A stretch of DNA of 64,000 bases from Klebsiella sp. WP3-W18-ESBL-02 (GCF_014168815.1 NZ_AP021972.1:4712001-4776000), one strand, 5' to 3'; counted from the first letter of the stretch, positions 18,822 through 28,976 are shown. The notes: generated by a model not told the origin, from the sequence alone. Program-made: numbers and translations.

Positions 18822-20417
18822 TCACTTTTTATGCTTAGCGCATTCGGACTCGGTCAGGCTGCGCGCAAAGCGGGCCAGGCGTTGAGGGCTTAACAGCAGC
18901 GGCAAAAACAGCGGGCTGCCAGCGGGCGGCGACGTTAGCCAGCGTTCCAGCGTGTCGACATAGTGCAAAAGCTGGTTTTGATGCTGGCGCAGCGTATCGG
19001 CAGGCAGCGCGTTATCGCCGTAGCGATCGCGCCAAAGCAGGTCAACGGTGGCCCCGGCTACCCGGGAGAACATCTGGCTGTAGATTTCCGCATTGCGCCA
19101 GGCGGCGTGCAAAATCTCCAGCGAATCGTCAGGGCAGGTTATGCGTGGCAGTAGCTCACGCAGCGTCTGCACCGCGTTGGCAGCAAGGAAGCAGGCGGCT
19201 TCCTTTTCAAGGCTAATCAGCTGGCGCTGCTCCTGGCCTAATGGCAGATCGTCAGCCGGAATCAGCGGCTGCCAGGCCTGAAGCCAGTTGGCGCTGCGGG
19301 TGTCCATATGTAGCACCTGCTGCGCCTGGGAAATACCGTCCGGTACCTGGCTCTGATAATGCAGGCGGCGGCCCAGCAGGTTGGGCGTTTTACACAGCCA
19401 GTCGTAGCTGGAAGGAAACAACGCCGCCAGCCGCTGCCGGTCCTGCGGCGTGCGAAAGCGCAGCTGTCGTTGCTCGACCCAGCGGTCGAACACCGACGCC
19501 GTCGCACCGTCCGTGACCTGGTTCGCGGCCATCAGGCCAATCAAATTGATGCTGTTTGCCGAGTCCATGACCCGGCTGTCGGGCATCCACTGCCAGCTCA
19601 CGCGGGAGGTAATCGCCTCCACTTCGTTGCCGGTGGCGCTGATGGCCCAGCTCAGACGACCGCTGATTTCATCGGCCAGGTAGCACGGTAGCGCCGTCCA
19701 GCCGTAGCCAGTGCCGACCAGATCGTATTCGATCCACTTTTTGTGGCCGGACAGCCCGACGATGTGCGGATGGTTAGCAAAACCAGGATGGTAGTCAATT
19801 TCGGTGGCTTTGACGGCGGCACGAACGTCATCCGGCAGCGCGGAGAGCACCGTCGCCAGCTGCTGGCGCGGCCAGCTGTCATCAATAAAGTCGCGCAGCA
19901 CCAGCTTTTTACCGTGGCTGCGCAGCTGGCTCCAGACGCTGTAAAGCCCCTGCTGCCAGCCCGCGGTCTGGAAGGCTGGCGTCGTCAGGCCAAGCACCAC
20001 GCCGCTGAGATGCGGTAGCGCCGGAAGAAGCGGGGAAAATATTGCCGCATAAAAATGTGGCCAGAAATCCGGTGAGCTTTTTTCGTCGAACGTTAATTCC
20101 GGGAATTTACGCTTGATGATGTCGTCCGTCGGCGCGGCCTCACCCTGAAGCCAGAAGGAGAGATTATTTTCCGCCAGATAACGATCGACGCGTTTTAAAT
20201 ACTGCAACGCGTAATTTTGTTGATGAATAAGGTTCTCGACGTTCAGCTTCTGACTCAACGGCGAGGGCGTAGCCAGAATAGAAAGCAGTTCCTGTTGGTG
20301 CAGGATGATACCGGTGAAACCATGCTGTTTCGCACTTTTAACACCCTGAATAAACCAGGGCCAGTTCCAGATAAAAGTGCTATTCAGCTCCATCAGCTGA
20401 TGTGGAATACGTTTCAT
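18822..20417 (-). CDS. Unassigned cytoplasmic protein, probable TIM-barrel glycosidase-like
   Basis: Encodes 531 residues. The ATG at 20417 is used: the frame stays open for 208 more codons upstream, but that stretch runs across the opposite-strand oxidoreductase gene. The protein has no signal peptide and no membrane helix. The N-terminal half alternates predicted strands and helices (FTGIILHQQELL, NNLSFWLQGE, LSGVVLGLTTPA, KKLVLRDF, AAVKATEIDY), which resembles a (beta/alpha)8 barrel such as that of GH67/GH115-like enzymes. It is rich in Trp and acidic residues. No family signature could be assigned with certainty. Its place between an alpha-mannosidase and a Gfo/Idh/MocA enzyme suggests a role in glycoside breakdown. 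A GAGGG sequence precedes the start. Confidence 0.6.
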   Translation of the reverse strand: MKRIPHQLMELNSTFIWNWPWFIQGVKSAKQHGFTGIILHQQELLSILATPSPLSQKLNVENLIHQQNYALQYLKRVDRYLAENNLSFWLQGEAAPTDDIIKRKFPELTFDEKSSPDFWPHFYAAIFSPLLPALPHLSGVVLGLTTPAFQTAGWQQGLYSVWSQLRSHGKKLVLRDFIDDSWPRQQLATVLSALPDDVRAAVKATEIDYHPGFANHPHIVGLSGHKKWIEYDLVGTGYGWTALPCYLADEISGRLSWAISATGNEVEAITSRVSWQWMPDSRVMDSANSINLIGLMAANQVTDGATASVFDRWVEQRQLRFRTPQDRQRLAALFPSSYDWLCKTPNLLGRRLHYQSQVPDGISQAQQVLHMDTRSANWLQAWQPLIPADDLPLGQEQRQLISLEKEAACFLAANAVQTLRELLPRITCPDDSLEILHAAWRNAEIYSQMFSRVAGATVDLLWRDRYGDNALPADTLRQHQNQLLHYVDTLERWLTSPPAGSPLFLPLLLSPQRLARFARSLTESECAKHKK

Positions 20418-20465
20418 CGCCCTCACCCTGCAAATAAATATGTGCTTATCATAATCGAGGATGTC

Positions 20466-21761
<1,296 letters not shown>

Positions 21762-21771
21762 GCGTTTCATT

Positions 21772-21795
21772 CCGGCGCGGCCCGTACCGCGCCGG
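21772..21795 (+). terminator. GC-rich hairpin between oxidoreductase and binding protein genes
   Basis: A perfect 9-bp stem CCGGCGCGG/CCGCGCCGG with loop CCCGTA lies 10 bases after the oxidoreductase stop and lacks a T tract. It may attenuate, or protect the upstream mRNA, within a two-gene transcript. A smaller stem GAAACGC/GCGTTTC just before it carries the TAA stop codon in its loop. Confidence 0.45.
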
Positions 21796-21868
21796 AGCGA
21801 CCGGTCAGTATTTTGCAGTTACTCACCTGTTTAATAACATGATTTCTGGCTCTGTCCCGGAGACAATA

Positions 21869-23155
21869 ATGAATAAACTCGTTTCAGGTGTTATCGCATC
21901 GCTGTTATTTTCCTGTACCGCTACCTGGGCCCAGCAGCCCGTTGAACTGCGTATGTCGTGGTGGGGGGGCAACAGTCGCCACCAGGCCACCCTCAAGGCG
22001 CTCGAGGCCTTCGAGAAAAAATACCCCGATATCAAAGTAAAGGCCGAATACACCGGCTGGGACGGCCATCTCTCACGCCTGACCACACAAATCGCAAGCG
22101 GCACCGAGCCGGACGTGATGCAGACCAACTGGCCGTGGCTGATTATTTTCTCCAAAAATGGCGAAGGCTATTACGATCTTAACAAACTGAAAGACCAACT
22201 CGATTTAAGCCAGTATCAGGCGAAAGATCTGCAGTCCACGACCGTGAAAGGCAAACTTAACGGCCTGCCTATCTCGGTCAACGCGCCGGTCTTTTACTAC
22301 AACGACGTCTCCTGGAAAAAGGCCGGGCTGGCCTATCCGAAAACCTGGGATGAGCTGTTTGCCGCCGGAAAAGTGTTCCAGCAAAAGCTGGGCGACAACT
22401 ACTACCCGTATGCCATGGTCGACCAGGACGTTATTTTGCTGTTGAACGCCTACATGATGCAGAAATACCAAAAGCCGATGTTCGATAACGACGGCAAGTT
22501 TACCTGGGATGACGCGCAGTGGGCCGAAGCGTTTAGCTTTGTGAAGCGCCTGAGCGACGATCGGGTGGTGCCTTCGCCCAAGAAGCTTTCGTCATACGGC
22601 AAAGGCAATCTGTATGAAATGAAGCCATGGATTGCCGGAGAATGGGGCGGCACGTTCACCTGGAATATCTCCATCCGCATGTACATCAATAACCTGACGC
22701 CCCCTGCCCATCTGGTGCTGGGGGATTACGTTATGCAGCCTGGCACAACCGAATCCGGCGTCTACTTTAAAACGGCGCAAATGTTCTCAGTGGCCAAATC
22801 GACCCGCCATCCAAAAGAGGCCGCCATGCTGGTCAATTTCCTGCTTAATGACCCGCAGTCTATTGCAGCGCTGGGGCTGGAGCGCGGTATTCCGCTCAGC
22901 AAAGCAGCAGAAACGTTACTCACACAACAAGGGGTTATTGACCCGAACGATCCGGTGGTGGCGGGACTACGCCAGGCTCAGGCGCTGCCGACGACGGTTG
23001 TCGCCACGCCGTATATTGAAGATTTACAGGTTGTCGATCAGTTCATGTCCGCACGCGAGAAGCTCGATCAGGGCAATCAAACGCCTGCTCAGGTGGCCGC
23101 CGATTTCCGCCAGCAGGTGGAGCGTATCGTTCGGCGTTTGAACCGCGGAGCCTGA
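21869..23155 (+). CDS. Secreted ABC-type sugar-binding protein (family 1), paralogue B
   Basis: Encodes 428 residues. The ATG at 21869 is chosen because GGAG at 21859-21862 is well spaced and a signal peptide follows (MNKLVSGVIASLLFSC...TWA before QQP). The mature part follows the protein at 14105-15400 almost throughout: LRMSWWGG, GWDGHLSRLTTQIASG, EPDVMQTNWPW, KLVLGDYVM-like and HPKEAAMLVNFLLNDPQ segments. It is a periplasmic family 1 sugar-binding protein. The pair probably bind related ligands or different lengths of one oligosaccharide. No permease gene is adjacent. Confidence 0.8.
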   Translation: MNKLVSGVIASLLFSCTATWAQQPVELRMSWWGGNSRHQATLKALEAFEKKYPDIKVKAEYTGWDGHLSRLTTQIASGTEPDVMQTNWPWLIIFSKNGEGYYDLNKLKDQLDLSQYQAKDLQSTTVKGKLNGLPISVNAPVFYYNDVSWKKAGLAYPKTWDELFAAGKVFQQKLGDNYYPYAMVDQDVILLLNAYMMQKYQKPMFDNDGKFTWDDAQWAEAFSFVKRLSDDRVVPSPKKLSSYGKGNLYEMKPWIAGEWGGTFTWNISIRMYINNLTPPAHLVLGDYVMQPGTTESGVYFKTAQMFSVAKSTRHPKEAAMLVNFLLNDPQSIAALGLERGIPLSKAAETLLTQQGVIDPNDPVVAGLRQAQALPTTVVATPYIEDLQVVDQFMSAREKLDQGNQTPAQVAADFRQQVERIVRRLNRGA

Positions 23156-23221
23156 TGGTGCCGCGCTTACCCGGCCTACCACGTCGAATGTAGGCCGGGT
23201 AAGCGTACGCGCCACCCGGCA
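23154..23221. repeat. REP pair (BIME) between binding protein B and cidB-like gene
   Basis: Two inverted REP units, GGTGCCGCGCTTACCCGGCC and GTAGGCCGGGTAAGCG followed by GCCACCCGGC, lie between convergent genes. Confidence 0.78.
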
Positions 23222-23238
23222 AAATTCACCACCGAGGC

Positions 23239-23928
23239 CTAGAACATAATCCAGCCAACCAGCGGAGCAACCAACACCATCACCACGCCGGAAAGCATCA
23301 TCACCAGGCTTGCCACAACCCCTTCCTGCGGGCCAAGCTCATAGGATCGCGCCGTACCGGCGCCGTGCGATGCCGCGCCAAATCCGGCCCCTTTGGCCAT
23401 TCCTTCGCGAATCGCGAGCCGCAGAAAAAGGACGTCGCCAATCGCCATACCAAATACGCCGGTCACAACGACAAACAGCGCCACCAGCTCCGGCTGGCCA
23501 CCGAGCGATTTCGCCGCCGCCAGCGCAAACGGCGTGGTGATTGAACGCACCGCCAGGCTGCGCTGAATTTCATCCGACAGCGTAAACAGCCGCGCCAGCC
23601 ACACGGAACTGGTCACCGCCACCACCGTTGCCGTCACCACCCCGGCGGAAAGCGACATCCAGTGGCGTTTGATAATCGCCAGATTATCGTACACCGGCAC
23701 CGCAAACGCGATGGTCGCCGGCCCCAGCAGCCACAGCAGCCAGTGCGCCTCGCCCATGTAGTTCTGGTAGGAGATATGACCAAACACCAACATCAGCACC
23801 AGCAGTACCGGCGTGAGCACCAGCGGCATCAGCGGCAGCTTACGAAAGCGGCGATACAGGCGCTTATTGGCAAAGTAAAGTACCAGGGTAATCACCAGGC
23901 ATAACACGCTCAGCTGAAAGTTACTCAT
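23239..23928 (-). CDS. LrgB/CidB family membrane protein
   Basis: Encodes 229 residues with about seven membrane helices. Typical family segments are VYDNLAIIKRHW, LAVRSITTPFALAAAKSLGG and the glycine-rich FGAASHGAGTARSYELG near the C terminus. The family is tied to murein hydrolase control and export of small acids such as pyruvate. It overlaps the upstream lrgA/cidA-like gene by eight bases, so the two are co-translated. It is a second-type pair distinct from yohJK in sequence, as far as can be judged. Confidence 0.85.
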   Translation of the reverse strand: MSNFQLSVLCLVITLVLYFANKRLYRRFRKLPLMPLVLTPVLLVLMLVFGHISYQNYMGEAHWLLWLLGPATIAFAVPVYDNLAIIKRHWMSLSAGVVTATVVAVTSSVWLARLFTLSDEIQRSLAVRSITTPFALAAAKSLGGQPELVALFVVVTGVFGMAIGDVLFLRLAIREGMAKGAGFGAASHGAGTARSYELGPQEGVVASLVMMLSGVVMVLVAPLVGWIMF

Positions 23929-24331
23929 GGCGCATCCGCTTCAGTTCGTAGCGATAAACCTTATCGACCACCCACGCGGTCGCCCCTAGCACCATCATCG
24001 TGCTCAGCGCGATGACAAGAAAAATACGCCAGCCGTCGACCATCAGCAGCTGAGCGTAATTCACTACCGCCACAACCGCCGGCACGAAAAACAGCAGCAT
24101 CTCCGCCAGCAGCCAGCGCGACCCGGCACGCACCCACTTCAGCGGCACCACGTGGCAGACAATCAGCGCCAGCAGCAGCATCATACCCACCAGGTTGGCG
24201 GGCAGCGGCAGATGCCACCAGCGCACCAGATATTCAGCAAAAACAAACAGTCCTGCGTACAGCACAACCTGTACCGGCACCTGCAGACGGTTTAACACGG
24301 AGGGCACAACGCGCCCTAAGGCCTCAGCCAT
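23921..24331 (-). CDS. LrgA/CidA family holin-like protein
   Basis: Encodes 136 residues from the ATG at 24331; a GTG 24 bases upstream is possible but lacks a ribosome-binding site. Four membrane helices are visible, with family features LPANLVGMMLLLALI and LFFVPAVVAVVNY. It pairs with the LrgB-like protein encoded downstream. The LysR gene is divergent, with 102 bases between, and is the probable regulator, as in CidR-cidABC systems. Confidence 0.82.
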   Translation of the reverse strand: MAEALGRVVPSVLNRLQVPVQVVLYAGLFVFAEYLVRWWHLPLPANLVGMMLLLALIVCHVVPLKWVRAGSRWLLAEMLLFFVPAVVAVVNYAQLLMVDGWRIFLVIALSTMMVLGATAWVVDKVYRYELKRMRHE

Positions 24332-24433
24332 GGAGGGATGTCCAGAAAAAATCACAGGCGCACAGTATAGTGAGGCAACGATGATGACAGAAATGAATTA
24401 AACTCATCGGTAGCATAGTTTAGAGGCATAATC

Positions 24434-25318
24434 ATGGACATTAGAACGCTGCGCTACTTTGTCGAAGTCGTTCGCCAGCAGAGCTTTACCCGCGCCGCAG
24501 AGAAGCTCTTTGTCACGCAACCGACGATCAGCAAGATGCTCAAAAATCTGGAAGATGAGCTGAACTGTACTCTGCTGATTCGCGATGGGCGCAAACTGCT
24601 GATGACCGATACCGGACAAGTGGTGTTCGAGCGCGGGCTGGCGATTCTCGATGAGTTTCGCCAGTTGGAAGCCGAGCTCAGCGACATTAATCATCTTAAC
24701 AAAGGCGTGCTGCGTCTCGGCATTCCGCCAATGGTCGGCATGCTGATGGCCGGGCCGATTGGTCTGTTTCGTCAGCGCTACCCCGGCGTTGAGCTAAAAA
24801 TCGCCGAATTCGGCGGCTTAACCGTGCAACAGGCGGTGATGAACGGCGAACTGGACCTGGCCATGACGGCGCTGCCGGTAGAAGAAGAGAGCGCGCTGAC
24901 CACACGGCTCTTGTTCAGCCACCCACTTTGCGTGCTGGTACCGCGCTCCGGCGACTGGCTGGAGCAAACCTCGGTGTCGCCGCAGCAGCTCGCCGCCCAT
25001 CCTTTGCTGATCTACAACGAAGATTTCGCCCTGAGCCGCCAGCTGATGCAGCTGTTTGCCCGTCACAACGTGAAGCCGCGTATTGCGGTGCGCAGCGGTC
25101 AGTGGGATTTTCTCGCCGCGATGGTGCAGGCGGGCGTCGGCGTGGCGATTCTGCCGGAGCCGATTTGCCGCAGGCTTGATGAGAAAACCCTGCGCTGGCT
25201 GCCGCTGGAGAGCGATTTGCGTTGGCAGTTGGGAATGATTTGGCGGGAAGGTGTCTATTTGTCTCACAGCGCCCAGGCGTGGCTGAAGTGCTGTGAGGGG
25301 TTTAAGGTGCCGGAGTAG
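24434..25318 (+). CDS. LysR family regulator (CidR-like)
   Basis: Encodes 294 residues. The N-terminal winged helix-turn-helix spans about residues 1-60 (RTLRYFVEVVRQQSFTRAAE, PTISKMLKNLEDELN), followed by a linker helix and a LysR substrate-binding domain. It is divergent from the lrgA/lrgB-like pair and likely activates it. LysR proteins of this kind often sense acetate or pyruvate, which would fit the nearby acetate genes, but the ligand is inferred. Confidence 0.87.
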   Translation: MDIRTLRYFVEVVRQQSFTRAAEKLFVTQPTISKMLKNLEDELNCTLLIRDGRKLLMTDTGQVVFERGLAILDEFRQLEAELSDINHLNKGVLRLGIPPMVGMLMAGPIGLFRQRYPGVELKIAEFGGLTVQQAVMNGELDLAMTALPVEEESALTTRLLFSHPLCVLVPRSGDWLEQTSVSPQQLAAHPLLIYNEDFALSRQLMQLFARHNVKPRIAVRSGQWDFLAAMVQAGVGVAILPEPICRRLDEKTLRWLPLESDLRWQLGMIWREGVYLSHSAQAWLKCCEGFKVPE

Positions 25319-25330
25319 AAGTTCAGGCGC

Positions 25331-25371
25331 GTTGTGTTCCCTCTCCCTTTTTAAGGGAGAGGGAACACAAC
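25331..25371. terminator. Long perfect hairpin, bidirectional terminator
   Basis: Two 19-base arms (GTTGTGTTCCCTCTCCCTT and its complement) are separated by TTT. It lies between the convergent LysR and yjcE genes, 12 bases after the LysR stop. Its core CCCTCTCCC also occurs in the hairpin at 15414-15436. The perfect stem suggests a mobile or recently duplicated repeat used as a terminator. Confidence 0.7.
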
Positions 25372-25390
25372 GACGCACGCTTTATCCGTA

Positions 25391-27037
25391 TTACGCGTCT
25401 TCTATCAACAGCGCTTCCAGCAGGTCGAGATCGTGCAGCAGCTTCTGTAGCGTCTCATTGCTGATCTGCCTTGTCGCACGCAGGTGGTACAGCTCCCCGC
25501 GCTCCGAGCGCAGTGCCGCGAGGCGGAAACGGCGTTCCAGCTGTTCTTCCAGCATCGACGTCTCCACATCATTACGCCCGTCGGCCCGACGGCGCAGGTT
25601 ACCAATTACCCTTGAACTGACTTCAGTAAGCAGCTGGTTATCAATGTTCTCGTTGGCATCCGCCGCCAGACGCTCTTCCATTTTCTGAATAGCGACAATC
25701 GCCACATCGGCCGTTGCCGCGCGCGCCAGACGCTCTTCATTACGCTGCTGGACATGATCGGTGGATTCGATATGACGCAGCAGAATCGGCAGCGCCACGA
25801 CGCCGACAAACAGCGAAAACAGAATGACCCCGGCTGCGAGGAAAATCAGCTCATAGCGCGCCGGGAACACGTCGCCGCTCGGCAGCAGCAGCGGAATAGA
25901 GAGAACACCGGCAAGCGTAATCGCCCCGCGCACCCCGGCAACAGAAGAGATCAGCAGTTCGCGCGTGGTCCAGGAGCCGAACTCCAACGGTTTCTTTTTC
26001 AGGAAGCGCTGGCTGAGCTTACGCATCGTCCACAACCAGCCAAAACGCACCAACATCAGCGCCGCGTAGATCAGGATAATGTCGGTAAACAGCATCCACG
26101 TTTCCACGTTCGGGTCGGCTTCCGCAGCCACCAGCGAGCTGTGCAGGATGTCCGGCAGCTGCAGACCCAACAGCAGGAATACCATGCCGTTGAACACAAA
26201 CTCGAGCATCGACCACGTACTGTTGGCGCGCAGGCGCATGGCCAGGGGTGCGGTACGCATTACGCCGGAGCGGGTGATGGTCATCCCGGCGGCGACCGCC
26301 GCCAGAATGCCGGAGACGCCGATATGTTCAGCAATCAGGTAAGAAGCAAACGGCAGCAGGAACAGCAGGACAATCTGCGTGGCAGGCTCATCGCCGCCCC
26401 AGCGGCTGAGAAAGCGCATTGAGCGGCCGTACAGCCAGCTCACCACGAAGCCCGCCAGGATACCGCCGATCGCCACCTTGAGGAACTCTACCGTGGCCCC
26501 GCCAACGGTAAAGACCATGGTGCCCATCGCGACCGCCACGGCAAACTTCAGCGACACCAGGCCAGAAGCGTCGTTCATCAACGCCTCGCCCTGTAGTATG
26601 CCCATAATTTTTTTCGGAATACGCCCTTCGCCCACGATGCCGGAAAGCGCCACCGCATCGGTTGGCGACAGCACCGCCGCCAGCGCAAACGCCGGAATCA
26701 GCGGAATGCCAGGGACAATCCAGTAGATCAGGAAGCCAATCCCGACCACCGTCACCAGCACTAACGCCAGCGCCAGGCCGAGGATCTCCCTGCCGTGTTC
26801 GATAAACTCGCGGGTCGGTGTCTTCCAGCCGTCGGCAAACAGCAACGGCGGGATAAACAGCACCAGAAAAAGCTCAGGATCGAATTCAACGTGCAAACCA
26901 AAGGTCGGCCAGGCCAGTAGCGCACCGATGAGGATTTGCATTAAAGGAAGTGGGACCTGGAAGGGCAGTACGCGCGTAACCACCCCGGAGAGCGAAACCA
27001 CGAGGGTCATGATAAGTATGGTAAAGAATATTTCCAT
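25391..27037 (-). CDS. yjcE: CPA1 family Na+/H+ antiporter YjcE
   Basis: Encodes 548 residues, one short of E. coli YjcE, and begins MEIFFTILIMTLVVSLSG. There are about 12 membrane helices up to residue 400 and a hydrophilic helical tail of about 140 residues. Family hallmarks are LSPTDAVALSGIVGEGRIP and EALMNDASGLVSLKF, with the conserved ND pair thought to bind the cation. It exchanges monovalent cations for protons at the inner membrane; its physiological substrate is uncertain. Confidence 0.93.
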   Translation of the reverse strand: MEIFFTILIMTLVVSLSGVVTRVLPFQVPLPLMQILIGALLAWPTFGLHVEFDPELFLVLFIPPLLFADGWKTPTREFIEHGREILGLALALVLVTVVGIGFLIYWIVPGIPLIPAFALAAVLSPTDAVALSGIVGEGRIPKKIMGILQGEALMNDASGLVSLKFAVAVAMGTMVFTVGGATVEFLKVAIGGILAGFVVSWLYGRSMRFLSRWGGDEPATQIVLLFLLPFASYLIAEHIGVSGILAAVAAGMTITRSGVMRTAPLAMRLRANSTWSMLEFVFNGMVFLLLGLQLPDILHSSLVAAEADPNVETWMLFTDIILIYAALMLVRFGWLWTMRKLSQRFLKKKPLEFGSWTTRELLISSVAGVRGAITLAGVLSIPLLLPSGDVFPARYELIFLAAGVILFSLFVGVVALPILLRHIESTDHVQQRNEERLARAATADVAIVAIQKMEERLAADANENIDNQLLTEVSSRVIGNLRRRADGRNDVETSMLEEQLERRFRLAALRSERGELYHLRATRQISNETLQKLLHDLDLLEALLIEDA

Positions 27038-27183
27038 GCGTTCCCTGTTTACAGCGTTGTCTTATTATTCAAAGCATGAAGCGTCGTGCTTCTAATCATA
27101 CGCGTATCAGAGTAACGCAAAAGGAAACGAGAAGTGGCCGAAAAGAGAAAAAAAGTCCAGACCCGTAGTTCGACGGGGGTGAA

Positions 27184-27211
27184 CAAAAAAAAACCCGCCA
27201 GCCGGCGGGTT
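27184..27211 (-). terminator. Rho-independent terminator of ghxP
   Basis: On the minus strand the stem AACCCGCC/GGCGGGTT is followed by a run of T residues, 20 bases after the ghxP stop. Confidence 0.88.
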
Positions 27212-27231
27212 CTTGAGAGACCAGAATAGAC

Positions 27232-28581
27232 TTAGATAGCCCAGCCGCCTGCGTAGAAAACCACCAGCGCGACGGCGATAAGCACGGTACCGATATTCAG
27301 TTTACGCCATTCGCCGGATACCACGCGGCCTACGACCAGCGTCGCGAAGCCGATCATAATGCCGGTAACGATGTTACAGGTCAGCACAATCATCACCGCG
27401 GTGATCAGACCGGACATGGCGTCAACGAAGTCGTTGAAGTCGATGCGCGCCACGTTGCTCAGCATCAGCAGGCCAACGTACATCAGCGCCGGTGCCGTAG
27501 CATAGCCCGGAACAAGGTAGGACAGCGGGGACAGGAACAGAATCAGCAGGAACAGAACGCCGACGGTAATGGCCGTCAGGCCCGTTTTACCGCCTGCCGC
27601 GGTACCCGCAGCAGATTCGATATACACCGCCGCCGGTGCGGCACCCACGACCGCCGAGAACACGCTGCTCAGGGAGTCGGTAGTCAGCGCTTTACCGCCG
27701 TTGATGATCTGACCGTCTTTATCCAGCAGGTTTGCCTGCCCGGCTACCGCGCGGATGGTGCCGGTAGCGTCGAATACCGCCGTCATCACCAGCGCCAGCA
27801 CGCTTGGCAGAACGACCGGGTTCAGCGCGCCCATGATATCCAGGCTGCCGATCAGCGAGTTGCCGTTGTCATCGCTCAGCGACGGCATAGCGAAGACGCC
27901 AGAGAAGTGCACGTTCGGATCGAAAATCAGGCCGACGATAGACACCCCGATAATGGTCAGCAGAATGCCGCCCGGGACCTTGAGTTTTTCCAGCCCGATG
28001 ATCATCGCCAGCCCCACCAGCGTCATCACCACCGGGAAGCTGTTGAACTGGCCCAGCGCCACCGGCAGGCCGTCCAGTGGGTTTTTCACCACCATGCCCA
28101 CGCCGTTAGCAGCGATCAGCAGCAGGAACAGGCCGATACCGATGCCCGTGCCGTGCGCAATGCCCTGCGGCAGATTGCGCAAAATCCAGCTACGAATACC
28201 GGAAGCTGAGATAATGGTAAACAGCACGCCCATCAGGAACACGGCGCCCAGGGCTACCGGCACGCTGATGTGCTGGCCCAGCACCAGGCTGAAGGCGGTG
28301 AAGGCGGTCAGTGAAATGGCGCAGCCAATGGCTAAAGGCAGGTTCGCCCACAGCCCCATCACGATAGAGCCGACACCGGCTACCAGGCAGGTCGCCACAA
28401 AGACGGCCGCGGGCGGAAAGCCCGCTTTGCCCAGCATACCCGGCACGACGATCACCGAGTAAACCATCGCCAGGAAGGTCGTCAGACCGGCGACAATCTC
28501 CTGACGAACGGAGCTACCACGAGCAGAAATTTTAAACCAGGCGTCTAATGAACCGCCGGTACGCGCTGAAGGCGTAGACAT
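27232..28581 (-). CDS. ghxP: Guanine/hypoxanthine permease GhxP
   Basis: Encodes 449 residues, the E. coli length, from the ATG at 28581 (product MSTPSARTGGSLDAWFK). The start is preceded by AGGGGA eight bases upstream; a longer frame exists but lacks conserved residues. It is a nucleobase-cation symporter (NCS2/AzgA type) with about 13 membrane helices, importing hypoxanthine and guanine with protons. The TGTIRAVAGQANLLD segment and GAAPAAVYIESAAG are typical of the family. PurR-like sites lie upstream. Confidence 0.95.
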   Translation of the reverse strand: MSTPSARTGGSLDAWFKISARGSSVRQEIVAGLTTFLAMVYSVIVVPGMLGKAGFPPAAVFVATCLVAGVGSIVMGLWANLPLAIGCAISLTAFTAFSLVLGQHISVPVALGAVFLMGVLFTIISASGIRSWILRNLPQGIAHGTGIGIGLFLLLIAANGVGMVVKNPLDGLPVALGQFNSFPVVMTLVGLAMIIGLEKLKVPGGILLTIIGVSIVGLIFDPNVHFSGVFAMPSLSDDNGNSLIGSLDIMGALNPVVLPSVLALVMTAVFDATGTIRAVAGQANLLDKDGQIINGGKALTTDSLSSVFSAVVGAAPAAVYIESAAGTAAGGKTGLTAITVGVLFLLILFLSPLSYLVPGYATAPALMYVGLLMLSNVARIDFNDFVDAMSGLITAVMIVLTCNIVTGIMIGFATLVVGRVVSGEWRKLNIGTVLIAVALVVFYAGGWAI

Positions 28582-28976
28582 AGAAAACATCCCCTGAGAG
28601 TTTTTATCATTCGTGCGTCTGCGTGGTGGAACATCCACTGCCAGCTAAGCGTCATCTCCATGTGCTACATTGCGGCAAAGGGGAGCCACAAAAAAAGCAA
28701 ACGATTAACTCCGCGCAGACAAAACGAGAATCGGAATACCTCATCTTCGCGGGTGCGATATGAGGTGAGCCTGGTCATTTTCGGCACAAGATGCGGCCGG
28801 AAATTCAAGGCAAACGATTATCTGGCTTTTATGCCCTCTTTTTCAACAGAAGTTTGCCCTGGTTTATGAAAATTAACGATTGCCGATGAAGAATTGGCCA
28901 ACCCATGCGCAAACGTTATCGTTTATGCGCAATCCGGCAACAATTCTGTGGCAAAGATGTCGCTAATCGATAAGCG
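28582..28976. promoter_or_regulatory. ghxP upstream region with PurR-like boxes
   Basis: This 395-base gap lies between the ghxP start and the soxR stop. Three direct copies of GCAAACG(A/T)T occur at about 28697-28705, 28810-28818 and 28909-28917. The last is the best: GCGCAAACGTTATCGT (28907-28922) matches the PurR consensus ACGCAAACGTTTGCGT at 13 of 16 positions. Purine repression of ghxP is inferred. A 69-codon frame at 28660-28869 looks non-coding. Confidence 0.55.

Noticed and set aside
25754..26422. Open frame of about 220 codons opposite yjcE
   Set aside because: Composition (many Gln, His, Arg) and full overlap with a conserved transporter gene mark it as a shadow.
28660..28869. Small open frame of 69 codons in the ghxP-soxR gap
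   Set aside because: No ribosome-binding site or recognisable product; the region looks regulatory.
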